Program-made: the position numbers and the translations under genes
NCBI GenBank assembly: GCA_018873245.2
Contig: JAEMBT020000005.1
Span: 10,738,001 to 10,802,000 of the forward strand
Source of the DNA: Archegozetes longisetosus
Lineage: Eukaryota; Arthropoda; Arachnida; Sarcoptiformes; Trhypochthoniidae
DNA: 64,000 bases
Direction: 5' to 3'
The notes under the pieces: generated by a model
The model's input: only the letters and a program-made list of their open reading frames with translations
Databases searched by the model: none
Told to the model about the DNA's origin: nothing
In this document: positions 25,216 to 36,482 of the stretch, piece by piece
How the letters are laid out: each line of letters begins with the position of its first letter
How positions within the stretch are numbered: position 1 is the stretch's first letter

Positions 25216-25522
25216 TTAAGATCCAATACTGCAAGGACCCGCACAATGCCAGTTCTCATTACACTCCGAGTCGCTCGAACATTTGACATAATTGTAGTCC
25301 TGTGTATGACCTTTCGTAGTGTAGCACCATTCCTTAAATACTTTCAATGTTGCGACACATCTAGACCAGCAGTAGCCTTTGTAACATCCCCATGTGTCAG
25401 CACAATATATTGTAGCTAAATCATTTAGAGAAAGTTGTCTAATTGAATATAACAGATAACTTTAAGATCTCACCGAAGCTAGTTGCGAGCAGAATTGTGG
25501 TGATCACGAATAAATGATTCAT
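25216..25522 (-). CDS. Small secreted cysteine-rich protein, 82 residues, two exons
   Basis: Exon 1 is 25522-25474 (ATG, signal peptide core FVITTILLATSF). A 58-nt GT-AG intron follows, then exon 2 at 25415-25216. Phases agree and the total is 249 nt. The mature part has eight cysteines in C-x4-C-x3-C-x10-C-x14-C-x5-C-x5-C-x3-C spacing, with the motifs WGCYKGYCWSRC, EWCYTTKG and SECNENWHCAGPC. Similar GYCW...C...EWCYT patterns occur in small secreted arthropod proteins whose role I cannot state. It could be a cuticular, defence or secretory peptide; nothing here decides. A TATA box and polyadenylation signal at sensible distances support a real, compact gene. Confidence 0.82.
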
Positions 25523-25602
25523 ACTTTTTGCTACGAAATTTTTTTTATTGAACCTAATTTGTTTTCAATTAATCATTGAATTTTGTTTGTGATGAAAAAG
25601 GC

Positions 25603-25610
25603 CTTTTATA
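25603..25610 (-). promoter_or_regulatory. TATA box of the small cysteine-rich gene
   Basis: TATAAAAG on the minus strand, about 81 nt upstream of the ATG at 25522. Good consensus and spacing for a short 5' UTR. Confidence 0.6.
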
Positions 25611-27250
25611 CAGAAAATGAGTTTACGCTAATCTATTGAGCGTGTAGTGGAAGTTTATGATCCAATTATATAAGATATTTCGAATTTTTATCAGTTTGCA
25701 ATCTTGTAGTAAACAGAAATATTACATACTACCTGTTGCAGAATCTACGGAATCAACACGTACCAGCCAATGAGGGATAATAGCCAATTCGTTATTGTAT
25801 TTCTTAAATGTGAGGCAATAGCTTATCACTACTCTCATATCAAAGACCTCGATTAAAAATATCTCAAAAATAGAAATAGGTTCGAGACTTTAATTAATAC
25901 TTTAGGGTTTGACATATACATTAACATAACAGGTAACAAATGTGATGCTATTTGCCCAATTTTGGTATCCATAATAGTTAGTGAGTGATGACAGTATTCG
26001 TGGGCACTTGAGGTGAGAACAAGAATATAAACAATACATCAATCAATTGCTAAACAATTAACAGCTTTGAAGTCTGAGAATCTGGAGCAACGAATTTTCC
26101 TACTTCTTTAAACATTATTTTTGAGATAAAAGTTCGATCACCAACCATTAGTTAGTCTCTCAAGTAAGAAATTTTCTGAGAAAATTTCTCGTGAAATATG
26201 TAATAGTAAAATAGAGATTATACTATCAGACAGATATATTAATATATTGTAGCTAAATCATTTAGGAGTTTTTATAATACTTAAAACATGAGTTCATGAT
26301 ATACTGTAAAAACTCCAAGAACAAAAGAATGCATAGATATTGTCGAGTGATGGTAATGAATTGAACAAGTGGCAATATCGAATTAAGTACAATATGGACT
26401 TTAATCAAAGTTGATCTATTCTGTTTATTTCAATTTTCTCGTTCGACTGAGAGCACTCGATGAGATTGAAATAGCCAGGATAAGTGATATGAAACTTGCT
26501 GAGCTAAAGTGATTGGTTTATCATAGACACGAGTTTATTCAAGATTTGATTGAGCATACTCTTATATTATTCGTGATGTCGATTCTAGAGCATTGGCGAG
26601 CACGGGTGAAATTTAGAACCGACTTTAAGGTTACCTAACTAAAATTTTTATGCACATAAAATTTTTAGTTCAATAACTATAAGCTTGTAAAACATTTAAT
26701 TTTTCAATCAAGCTTGTAACGGTTCGTTTTCAAAGAGTTTATCGTTAATTGAAATAAGATCTTTTATTAAATGAAAACAAATAAGTATTTGCTTGACTCC
26801 GACAACTTAAACAAATTTGAATACATATATAAATAATAATACTGTATTGAAACGATGTCGGGTTTTATCATTGCTCTTACAGCTATAGCGCAACGGTATT
26901 ACAAATATTTATCGGTATTGGAATGGCGCTATCTCGTTATCTAAATATCTCGAAAATGTAGTTCATATAATAGATGCTTCGCGTGAACTTGAAAAAGGAT
27001 TGTTGGTTAGATAACACTATTCCGGCACAACTCAAATACTTAAATATCGTCAGTTGAGTACTATAGGTTCTAAAGTGAAAAAACATAATTTCGAGAAAAA
27101 TGACTTCAAAGTTTAGCAATTTATAGTACTTAAGTGTGATGGAGAAACTTAATGTCGATAATTCAATTTATTAAAAGGCCTCGGGTCTACTTATAACTGG
27201 ATCCAAATCAAACCTGAAAAAATTTTATTGAGCTAATATATAATAGTTTT
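25611..27250. other. Intergenic region with no recognised gene
   Basis: No exon with domain or splice support. The sequence at about 26245-26268 repeats part of the intron end of the small cysteine-rich gene (TTGTAGCTAAATCATTTAG), suggesting a small fragment duplication. Confidence 0.45.
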
Positions 27251-27256
27251 TTAATT

Positions 27257-27309
27257 AAGAACTTTATTGTACTGAAATTAAAGTAAAAAGTTAGTGCTAT
27301 AAAGTTCTA
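27257..27309. repeat. AGAACTTTAT(A/T)G repeat units left of the mariner element
   Basis: A direct unit (27257-27280) is followed by an inverted unit (27286-27309). The latter is the exact reverse complement of 29181-29204. They resemble the inner part of the nearby element's terminal repeat (AACTTTAT-GCACT), so they may be ends of older related elements. Confidence 0.55.
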
Positions 27310-27845
27310 TTATAAAAAGCTTTAAAATTATCAATATTTGGATAATATTTTGATGAATTTATTTTTTTTATTGAAAGAAATGAAACAACATATTTTTCAT
27401 AAATTCAATGAATTCCAAATTATTATTATTTGCTGAAAAATTATTTGATATTCAAAAATGTTAACCAATCAAAAACCGATGAAAAATTTTGAATAGAACT
27501 CAAAATATAGTACAATTTCACAAAACTTAAATAATCTTAAGCGCACTTAAATTATAAACTAATTAATTTATGTAATTTATAAATATAACTTCAAAATAGA
27601 ACACTTTAATTCACTAAATTAATGAATCACACTATGAGTTGAAGCTCGAATCTAGTCTAAAAGCATACTCAAAACCAATGGAAATCATTTCCTATATATT
27701 GCAAATTATAAGTGATAATTAATAATCATTAATAGGAATTATAACGAACTAACTAAAGAATATTCTAAAATTACATTCGTAAATAAAATGCTCTATTATT
27801 TTATTTTTCAATTTTCATTTCAAAAACTTAATTTAATACAGATTA

Positions 27846-29150
27846 CTAAGGGTTACAAAACTTTATTTGCACTCACTTTTTAACGCGCGCAATTTTGAGT
27901 CATAATAGAGCAGACGATTCTTTGCACATACATTGATAGCTGCAACACTCTTTTATAAATTTATGAAAAAAATTTCAATTTATTTTACACTATACCGAAG
28001 TTATTACCACCAGGAGCAGAAGAGTTGATAAAACTACTTTCCATTGATAAATTGGGCCCAAAAGCTATCAAGAGGAAGTTGGAACAATTAAATATTGGGG
28101 TTTCTCTGCGCTCAATTAACAATGTGATCCAATGCAATGGTCAAAAGCGTTCATATGCTGCAAGAGGTTTAAGTGTACCAAAAAGAACTAACATACGCAA
28201 AGTAAGGACTAAGGAGATAATTGTAAAGGTCGCCAAAGAAGTAAACAAAAAGAACCCCAAAACACAAAATGAGATTGCAAAAATATGCAAAACAAGTCAA
28301 CAAATTATCAACCTTGTTATTCATGAAGATTCACAAAAAATTACCAAGAAAAAAACTAAAGTTCATTTCCTAAATAACAAACATAAACAAAATCGCAAGA
28401 CAAATTGTAGAAAGCTATATGAAAATCATCTAGCTGGAAAAAAGTGAGAGTATATGGTTACTTTAGATGAAGCTTGGGTGTATCTTAATTATTGTAATGG
28501 TGAAAGGAGAATTTGCTATGTTGATAAAGGAAAAATGCCTCCTGAAGATTGGTTAAAATACACAAATGAAGTTCACCCTAATGGTTTTATGGTTGTTGGC
28601 GCAATATCAGGCCGTGGAGTATTACCATTGATTAAAGTTCCTAAAAAGGTTAAAATTAACTCCTCATATTATATTAAACATGTTCTAAAGCCTATTCTTG
28701 AAAAACAAATTCCTCTACTTTATCCTGGAGAGCTAAATAAAGTATTCTTTCACCACGACAAGGCATCGTCACATACTTCTGCTCCTGTCCAAGAATATCT
28801 GACCAACTTAAATGAACGAGCTGGTATTACTTTCATAAACAATGAAAACATTCCTATTAAGTCTCCAGATGCTGCACTATTGGACTTTTATGGATTTAGT
28901 TACCTCAAACAGAAACTTTTTAAGAGCAAAGCTACAACTTTGACAGGTCTTTGGAAAGTATCAGGTAACATATGGAAAAAAATAACTCGAGACCAAGTTA
29001 AGTGTGCGTTTGATTCATGGAAACGAAGATGTCGCAAAATATGTTTAAAGAATGGGGATCATATTGAGCACACTAAATCCATACATAAAAAGCGATTTTG
29101 TAATTAATTTAACTTCATTTTGAGTGCAAATAAAGTTTTGTAAACCTTAG
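27846..29150 (+). mobile_element. Tc1/mariner-superfamily transposon, 1305 bp
   Basis: 30-bp terminal inverted repeats at 27846-27875 and 29121-29150 differ at one base and begin CTAAGG. They are flanked by TA dinucleotides (27844-27845 and 29151-29152), the Tc1/mariner target duplication. The interior carries one transposase frame interrupted by a single stop. The near-identical ends and single lesion indicate a fairly young copy. Confidence 0.92.
28025..29107 (+). pseudogene. Tc1/mariner-type transposase with one in-frame stop
   Basis: Two segments in the same frame (28025-28447 and 28454-29107) are separated only by a TGA at 28445-28447. The N-terminal part is a helix-turn-helix region (KRKLEQLNIGVSLRSINNVI, then a second NEIAKICKTSQQIINLVI-like helix pair). 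The C-terminal part has the DDE/D triad: VTLDEAW, FFHHDKASSHTS and SPDAALLDFYGF. Forty-one residues separate the second Asp from the Asp in ALLDF, which would place it in the DD41D (rosa-like) group; the alternative SPD aspartate would give 36. The intended start is probably upstream of 28025, where the frame begins with a non-ATG codon. It cuts and pastes DNA at TA sites when intact; this copy is likely inactive. Confidence 0.88.
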
Positions 29151-29180
29151 TATTAGCTGAAACTAGTATATAATCTATTT

Positions 29181-29365
29181 AGAACTTTATAGCACTAACT
29201 TTTTCATCTGAAAACAGATAGAACTTTATTGCATTGTAATTTTTTCGAAAAATATAGCGAATATTCGAACTTATATTATATAAATGGATACAGAATTTTA
29301 TAGAGATTTTGAAATCATCAATATTTCATTTTCGGGAAAAAATGCATTTAGAACCTTATAGCACT
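29181..29365. repeat. AGAACTTTATAGCACT-like repeat units right of the mariner element
   Basis: Direct units at 29181-29204, about 29219-29244 and about 29349-29367. The first is the inverted match of 27286-27309. A diverged copy of the last unit and its downstream flank lies at about 38636-38700. Confidence 0.5.
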
Positions 29366-29374
29366 GAGCCGACG

Positions 29375-29524
29375 ATATGTACACAAATTACATCCTGAAA
29401 TTCAAAATATGATGCAAAATATGCTTTTTTAAAAATTTATTTTAGTTTTATTTGTTTTTGAAAACTTATTTTAATTTTTTAAATTTATTTTTATTTTATT
29501 TTTTAGTTTATTAAAAGTTTTAGT

Positions 29525-29580
<56 letters not shown>

Positions 29581-29707
29581 GATAAAAATATCACCAATTA
29601 GTTGAAAATACCACAAATTAATTTGAAATATCACGAATTAATATCACAATTACAAATTTGGCGCTAAATTTATGTCATATTTTTCAGGACGTAATTTGTG
29701 TACATAT
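29375..29707. mobile_element. MITE-like foldback with 26-bp inverted arms
   Basis: Arms at 29375-29400 and 29682-29707 are inverted copies with one mismatch (core TGTACACAAATTAC). The 333-bp unit contains an (AAT)n microsatellite at 29527-29579. No transposase. Confidence 0.65.
29527..29579. repeat. (AAT)n microsatellite, about 17 units
   Basis: Uninterrupted AAT trinucleotide run inside the 29375-29707 foldback. Confidence 0.95.
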
Positions 29708-29884
29708 ATAAGTATTTGAGTTGTACCGGAATAGTGTAATTTTAGCGGATTGTTATAATACTAGAATTAGCAATCTCTAATCTATTCGAGTTATTCACTA
29801 TCTTATCATTTAAAGTAAAATATCGTGAAACTATAGCGAAATATCAAACATGAAATGAACAAATCCATCCATACTGCGTTATAT

Positions 29885-29894
29885 TATATAAATA
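29885..29894 (+). promoter_or_regulatory. TATA box of the 30-kb EB-like gene
   Basis: TATATAAATA, about 95 nt upstream of the ATG at 29989. Confidence 0.5.
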
Positions 29895-29988
29895 AGGATC
29901 GAAAAAATTCAAATAATAATCGAAATATAAATCTTTAATTTAAAATCTTTAGTTGGCGTTTTAGGAGAATTGTTGATAAAAAGCGAAG

Positions 29989-32709
29989 ATGTATTTGCAA
30001 CGCAATTCAATGTTTTTGTTGATTTCTAGTTTTATTTTTATACTAAAGATAACTAATGCTGATGTTCTAACAAATAATTCTAATTTAAAACTATTGAGTC
30101 AAATAAGTAATGGAACTTTTGGTCATCATTGCGGAGGTCATGAGGATTGTTTGACAAGTGAGGAGTTGTACTGCATCAACAAAACGTGTCAATGCTTACC
30201 CCTTGTGGATAAGTGGAATTTTGATTTATTGAGATGTGTTGATGTGGATTATTGTAAAAATAATTCGGAATGTCGGATTCTAAACAATGATGTAGACGAA
30301 CATAAAATATGTGATTTAGCTAAAGGTATTTTCTCTTTTGTTTCAGAGTAGAAATTCAATTTTTTCAACATATAATTAGAATAATTACATCAATTATAGA
30401 ATTTTAAGAACTTTTTACAGTTTAATAAAAGAATTTGAGTCCTACCTCGCTAATCATATTTTAAATTCGAAATAAAAGAGTTTTCTCTTAACTTAGTGTT
30501 TAAACGTATTCACTTAATGTACAAAATATAGAGACAGATTACATTTTTCATTACAAGAAAACTTAGGTTAGCCGTAATAGTGATCTATAACTTCCTAACA
30601 GAGATATCCTATTAAGAAATAAGGCAAGTTCTAGGGATTAATATTTTCATAGAATCAAATAAGTATTAGATACATAGAAGACATGGAAGTATTTTTCAAA
30701 TTTTTATAACTAACAAATTAAAGTATTTAAAAATCGGACTCCCTTCTTTTATGCTGCAATTCTTATTTGCTCAAAATTATCTTACGCGAATGTCAGAAAT
30801 AGTATTTTATCAATGACACATTGCGAAATTATTTGATTGCTAGCTAAACATCTTTTAAGTTATTTATTTTTGAGTACTTCTGAAACCATGCCATGCTTTT
30901 TTCGAGTTTCATATACATTTTCTGATTCAAAATAAAATCTCAGTCAATTTAAAAAAATACGCTAACTACTCTCATTTTTCGAGAATTTTGAATTAGGTGA
31001 TAAGATGTGGGGATCTGAACCGATCCAGTTGAATATGGTATCGACCGATTCAGCTAATCTATCTAATTGAAATATATACCGCAATTGAAATTCTAATTTC
31101 ATTTTCGATACTTAACTGCGATAAATTAAAAATACTTTAAGTTTTGACTTTACTTAGTATTGACTTTGATTGTCATATATTCGGAATTATTATCAATATT
31201 AGATTCTGTATATGTAGTTGAACTTCAATAACACATCAAACCTTAAGATAGATTCACTATTTATTATCTAATTTTGGGGGCCAAGTATTATAATTTATTC
31301 TAAAGCTTATCGGAGTGCTTGTTCACTCACTCCCTCGTGATGCACTCTGAAACCAGCTTGGTCGACTAAGAAGTTGACAAAATTTGAAATATTCTCGTTA
31401 ATTACTATGAATCAAAAAGTGGGCGTGTCTTTTGATTGGGTATGTCACTGAAGTTAAAACTTCATATACGAAATCCACTCTTGGTAATGATTCAGAATAT
31501 ATGACAGTTATAAAATTAATGACTATTTAAAAGAAAATAAAATGTAAAGTATTACTAGTTTATTGGAGTTAAATATCGAAAGTGAAGTTAGAATTTAAGT
31601 GATATATACTTCGATTCAGCTGACTGAGCTAAGTCGACCGATAATATATTCGATCAGATCGGTCCAGAATCATAATATTTATTACCAGCAATTTTCGAAA
31701 AATGAAAAAGTTGGTCTAACTCTTTGAAATGGGATTTCCTAGGCTGAAATTCTATATTCGAGATCTATACTCCATGTCGATTCAGGAAATATATACAGAG
31801 TCTTTAAAAATATGTCACGGTTTCGGGAGTACGCCTATATTTGTTACCATGGCTATTTTCTGCTTGAACAAGGGGAAAGAACTACTCCAATTTATGCGTA
31901 TCCTAAGTGCTGAATTATTGCTTGAGTATAACACATTTTAATCTTTAAGTCTAAAATCAACAACTTGTGCCTAAAAGAAAATCTATTTGACAGTAAATGC
32001 AGTTTGAAAAAATGGTTCCCAATCTTTACTCAAACTTTAAATGCTCATTATTGCGCTAATAGAAATTAAATATTGCAGTGCTTATATCTATAGAGCAAAA
32101 GATGAAAAAATAGTTATGGTCGAAGTGCTTGTGTTTCTAAAGTTTTTATAACAATGACTTCTTTTATGCATATTTAACAGCAAATACTTGATCACTAGCT
32201 TAACAATCAAACCGACACATCATCTTTAATATATATTAATATCAAATTAGCAGTAAGATAGGATGTCAGAGATAAGAGCTTTAATAGTCAAAATAACCTG
32301 TGATCTAAATGACCTACTAATAACTTTTATTTATAAATTAACAACTCTTTATCACTCGTCTCATATATAGTGAATTTTAACGTTTATTATTTCTATTTGA
32401 TTAGAAAAATGTACATGCGATGTTGGGTATAAATATCAACTGTCGAGTAATACCTATCCCAAGAAATGTATAATGAAAGGCGACTGTCAAACGAATCTTG
32501 ATTGCCTTGATGAGATTCTCATGACGACGTGTCAAAATGGAAAATGTAACTGTTCGAATCTAAATGAATATGATTATAAGACGAACACGTGTCACTATGA
32601 GCAAGAAACAAGGGATAGCTCTAGTTTTTGGCCTTATTACGTGGCTGCCATAGTTGTCATCATAGTTTTCATTGGTGTATCTATTTACCAAAAGATCTTC
32701 AAAAAGTAG
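29989..32709 (+). CDS. EB-like cysteine-rich single-pass membrane protein, two exons
   Basis: Exon 1 (29989-30325) and exon 2 (32405-32709) join in phase 1 across a 2.08-kb GT-AG intron, giving 213 residues. There is a signal peptide (about 1-24, ending ITNA). Four cysteine-rich blocks follow, with motifs CGGHEDCLTSEELYC, CINKTCQCLP, KCTCDVGYKYQ and CQNGKCNC. A transmembrane helix (VAAIVVIIVFIGVSIY) is followed by a very short basic tail, KIFKK. It shares layout with the 19.5-kb and 23.7-kb genes but is more diverged, has an intron and lacks their longer cytoplasmic tail. It probably sits in the plasma membrane with the cysteine-rich part outside. Partner and function are unknown. Confidence 0.82.
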
Positions 32710-35105
32710 ATGATTTGTCTAGTAACTTTTAAATTAGACAATATTCGCTACTATATCAGATGTTTTTGAAATTTTATTGACGAAGTTTAGCATTCTATTT
32801 CTATTTATTATGTTTTTCATATTTTCATCTGAAATTTTCCACTTATACAGTATGTTTGTCTAATTTCAGACTCTTTTCTGACTACGATTTATAAATATTT
32901 ATCGACTAACTTGAAAAATGTTTGTTTAACTTAGTGAAAAATCTCTTCTGGCGATTCCAGGTTCATAACAGACTGATTTTATTATACATTAGTATTTTGC
33001 TTTTCAATGATATTTTTAACATTTTCAGTAAGAAACTCTAGAATTCTCTATAATAATGAGAAACAATGTTATGTTTCTGAATGAAACTCATTAAATCTTA
33101 ATTTGAAAGCAAATCAATCAGGTATAATTAACTTCCTGCAGTGCAGATCAATATAGTAGATGAGGTCAAAGAGGTAATCTAATCAAATTCTAATTAGGAG
33201 ATTTTACAATGGAAAATGTGACTAGGAATACCAACATTCCCGTTAAGTGAAAACTGGTTAAAAACTCTGTAGGTGGAACGATACTGTATGATAAATCTTC
33301 AATAAAGTTAGAATCAAAGAGGGACAGAGGATAAGCTTTTAATCTTCAGCTTTACACCTGAGCTGAAGGCTAGATACGTTGTCTCGGAATGGAGACATCG
33401 ACGCGTTATCTATATAATTTTAGGATACATGCTTGTTAGGTGAGTCCGAAACAAGACAGTTCGAGTTTTGCAACAGTAAATGCAACAGTTCTCTACTATT
33501 GCATCGACAGACTGAATGTTTTATCTGACATCGCGTTGTACTGTAATTTCTGATAAAAATTGTGTCACTTGATTACTCATATGTTCTCTTAATTGTTTTG
33601 CGCTTTTTTTATGTAACAATACAACAATTGAAGGAAAACTTTAACTATAATAACTATCAAAAGAGCAACATGTGTGCTATCATATACTATTTGTCAAAAA
33701 TTATATATTATATAATATACAACTTTTATAATAGAAAGTAAAGTTTATTAATTATGGCAACGTTCACAACAAAATACATCATATCATCTACTCTAAGTTA
33801 AAAATTTACTCTTCAAAAAATTATCAACTTATGATATATTACTTTTCTGAAAACAATTGTAATGAGCGAAAATACAGTATAAATAATAGAAAACGGCAAA
33901 AAAATTTGTTCACTTTTAAACTTTAATTTGATCTTAACCATAGCATTATAATTGGTGGCTGATAATGACATAATGTAAGTCACTATCCGACTAAAATATA
34001 TATTTGAATTTTAAAATTTTAATTCAAAAATTTAGAGCTTAGAGCCAATTTTAAAGTTCACTAATTATAAGAAATTATAGTCACAAATCAGACTTTAAAA
34101 AATTTTATATTAGCATTTTTTAGACTAACCCAACACTTTAATTAATTCAGTACGACATTGTCAAATTTGAGACATTAAAAAGTTATTCAAACTTAGCCAG
34201 AATATATAAAAAACACCTGAAAACTATGAACTTACCGAATTTTGATTTAAATAATTGTAATTATCCTAATTTGATGCAAAATGTATTAAATAAATTAGAA
34301 AATCTATAGAAGATAGTTTGTTGATGTTTTTAAAAACAGAATTTAAAGTCTTTTTTGATGCGGTGTTTGTGCGCTAAAAATTGTTGACCGTAACCAATGA
34401 AGTGGTCGAAAATTGTTATCATATAATAATGGACAATGCAAGAATAAGGATTATCGTCTGGTAATAATTAAGTTTATCTATATGCACTTGTTAAATTTTG
34501 ATGTGCAGGAAACTGCTGATTTCTATGTCGCATACTATATTTCATCTTTCGCTTTTGACTATAACACATCTCTTATGTCTAATTGTAAAAATAATATATT
34601 TAATTGCAATTTTACAAAGTAATTATCATGGTTTCAAGCTTAAGAGCAACTTAAACGCGTATTTTTGTAATAAGTATCAATTAATAGGTATACAATTTAC
34701 GATAATATTATCACAACAAGTGATAATAGTAATCAAACAATAAGATCTTGTTATCAAAATTTTGACTAGTTTTCTATCCCAGAAATTTTTTAGGATAATT
34801 GATTTGTTCTGTGATAAGGAATAAAGGTGATGAAATGTTTTATGCATAAAACACCCAAAGCTAAACGCATATTGTTTATTGCTTTCCATTTTAAAGTATA
34901 AAACCAATTTGATTTGATTTAATTCTAATTTTCTTGTTTTTCACTGTTTCAGGTATAGCTATAATTAATGCTATACGTAAACTTCTAATAGCATTAATTT
35001 TTCAATAAAGAAATTCTATAGTCTAATTCTAGAAAGAAATAGCTTCATGTAAAGCGACATAATTAGAGTATCAAGATCGATATTAAATTTATTAAAAGAA
35101 TAAGT
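32710..35105. other. Intergenic AT-rich DNA with no recognised gene
   Basis: The frames at 34413-34907 overlap on both strands and have no domain. I see no convincing exon, repeat end or RNA gene. Confidence 0.45.
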
Positions 35106-35111
35106 TTTATT
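35106..35111 (-). terminator. Polyadenylation signal of the ML-domain gene
   Basis: AATAAA on the minus strand, about 47 nt after the stop codon at 35158. Confidence 0.6.
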
Positions 35112-35157
35112 AAGTTAAATCAATCTATACAATATTTTTTATATTTATGTTGATAAT

Positions 35158-36391
35158 TTAATCAACAATAGAGCCATGAATAGTACCACACGCAAGAACT
35201 CCATGATCACCAATGAGTTTGGCGGTGACATCAGCTTCAGTCTAAAAGAAAAATTTAGAAAAGTTAAATTTACGTCCAAGTATATTATAATTTAATTCAT
35301 GTTTAAACTAAACAATCTAATCGCAATTTTTTCATGTATAGCATAGTCTCTGCCTATTCCTTATTTTCTGTTCTCTTTTAATTTCTTAGATATAATCAAA
35401 GGGATTTTAAAAACTATGTGGCCACAAGAATCGGGTCTTCCGAAAAAAACTAATTTGTTTAGAAAACTTGACAGAAAAGATTCTATTGCTTAAGCTCTTC
35501 TGTAAACTTGTTGATCTGGAAGAGCGTAAACTCTTGGTGAACACTAGCTTTATACATACTACTAAAGTTCTACTGTTTTCTAGTATTATTATCTAACTCA
35601 GGGAATCATAGGACTGTTAAATACCAAACCATCTCATATTGGATAATTGAATGTCAGAATTTTTTTAACATAAAGTTTATGAGTATCTTAGATTGTCTTA
35701 AAACATCCAAATTTCTGAAATAACTTACTGTCGGAGCAATAGCTGGGACGGTGAGAGTGTATTTGAGTTGGTAGGTTTCTCCTTTTTTCAATGGACAATG
35801 GACATGACCTTTACAGCCATCAGTGTCAATACCGGGAATTTGAACCTCGAGTTCACCGATCTTGGCAAGAACTTGGATTTCAGCTTTCTTACTGTCTTGG
35901 TCTGAAAAAGAAATAAGTTTCAAATTTGAACGAAATAAGCACTTAGATGAAACGTATCAATAGTGGTCAAACTTTTTTTGTGTCATGAGTTGCTCATAAC
36001 TTTTAACGTCATTCTCATTAAACCTAATGTTAAACTTTCGGGTTCCCAGCTCTCTAATAGGTCGCGAGAGTAAGTTTGAGAACCCGTGCAGTGCCTGACT
36101 TATCAAATTTTCACTTATTGATTCATTTCTGTGAATGCTCATCATTACTTACTAGCAACGAATTCAACATCAATGGATACTTGTTTTCCTTTATGGAGAG
36201 TACAAGGAGTGCTGCTACAAGAGCTTATCGTAACTGATTTTACTTCAGCGTGACCTAAAATAAAAATAAGTTTAAAAATTATGTACATATGACTGGTTCG
36301 ATGTAAAAACTTATAACTTACCACAATCTTTGAATGTGATCGCGGCTGAGGCAAGAGATGCCAATAGAGCTAAACACACGAATCTCAACAT
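35158..36391 (-). CDS. ML-domain lipid-binding protein, NPC2 / mite group 2 allergen-like, four exons
   Basis: Exons: 36391-36322, 36254-36153, 35901-35729 and 35241-35158. Splice sites are GT-AG, phases consistent, 429 nt, 142 residues. A signal peptide (MLRFVCLALLASLASA) precedes a compact beta-sandwich. It has the six cysteines of the family at 23, 36, 41, 87, 93 and 133, so the three disulfides (23-133, 36-41, 87-93) can be assigned by analogy. Hallmarks include FKDCG, C-x4-PC near the N-terminus, VQIPGID, HCPLKKGE-YQLKYT, VPAIAP and GVLACGT. Length and motifs match group 2 mite allergens (Der p 2 mature form 129 residues) and NPC2. Such secreted proteins bind sterols or other lipids in an internal pocket. 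Whether this one is an allergen is not known. The gene looks intact, with a TATA box upstream. Confidence 0.94.
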
Positions 36392-36474
36392 TTTGGCTAT
36401 TTTTTCAAATTTAGTTCAATTCTCTTGAATTATGAATTATGTTTGAAAGTGAGTTTTTAAGAGGATTTCATGGC

Positions 36475-36482
36475 TTTATATA
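36475..36482 (-). promoter_or_regulatory. TATA box of the ML-domain gene
   Basis: TATATAAA on the minus strand, about 85 nt upstream of the ATG at 36391. Consistent with a short 5' UTR. Confidence 0.6.
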
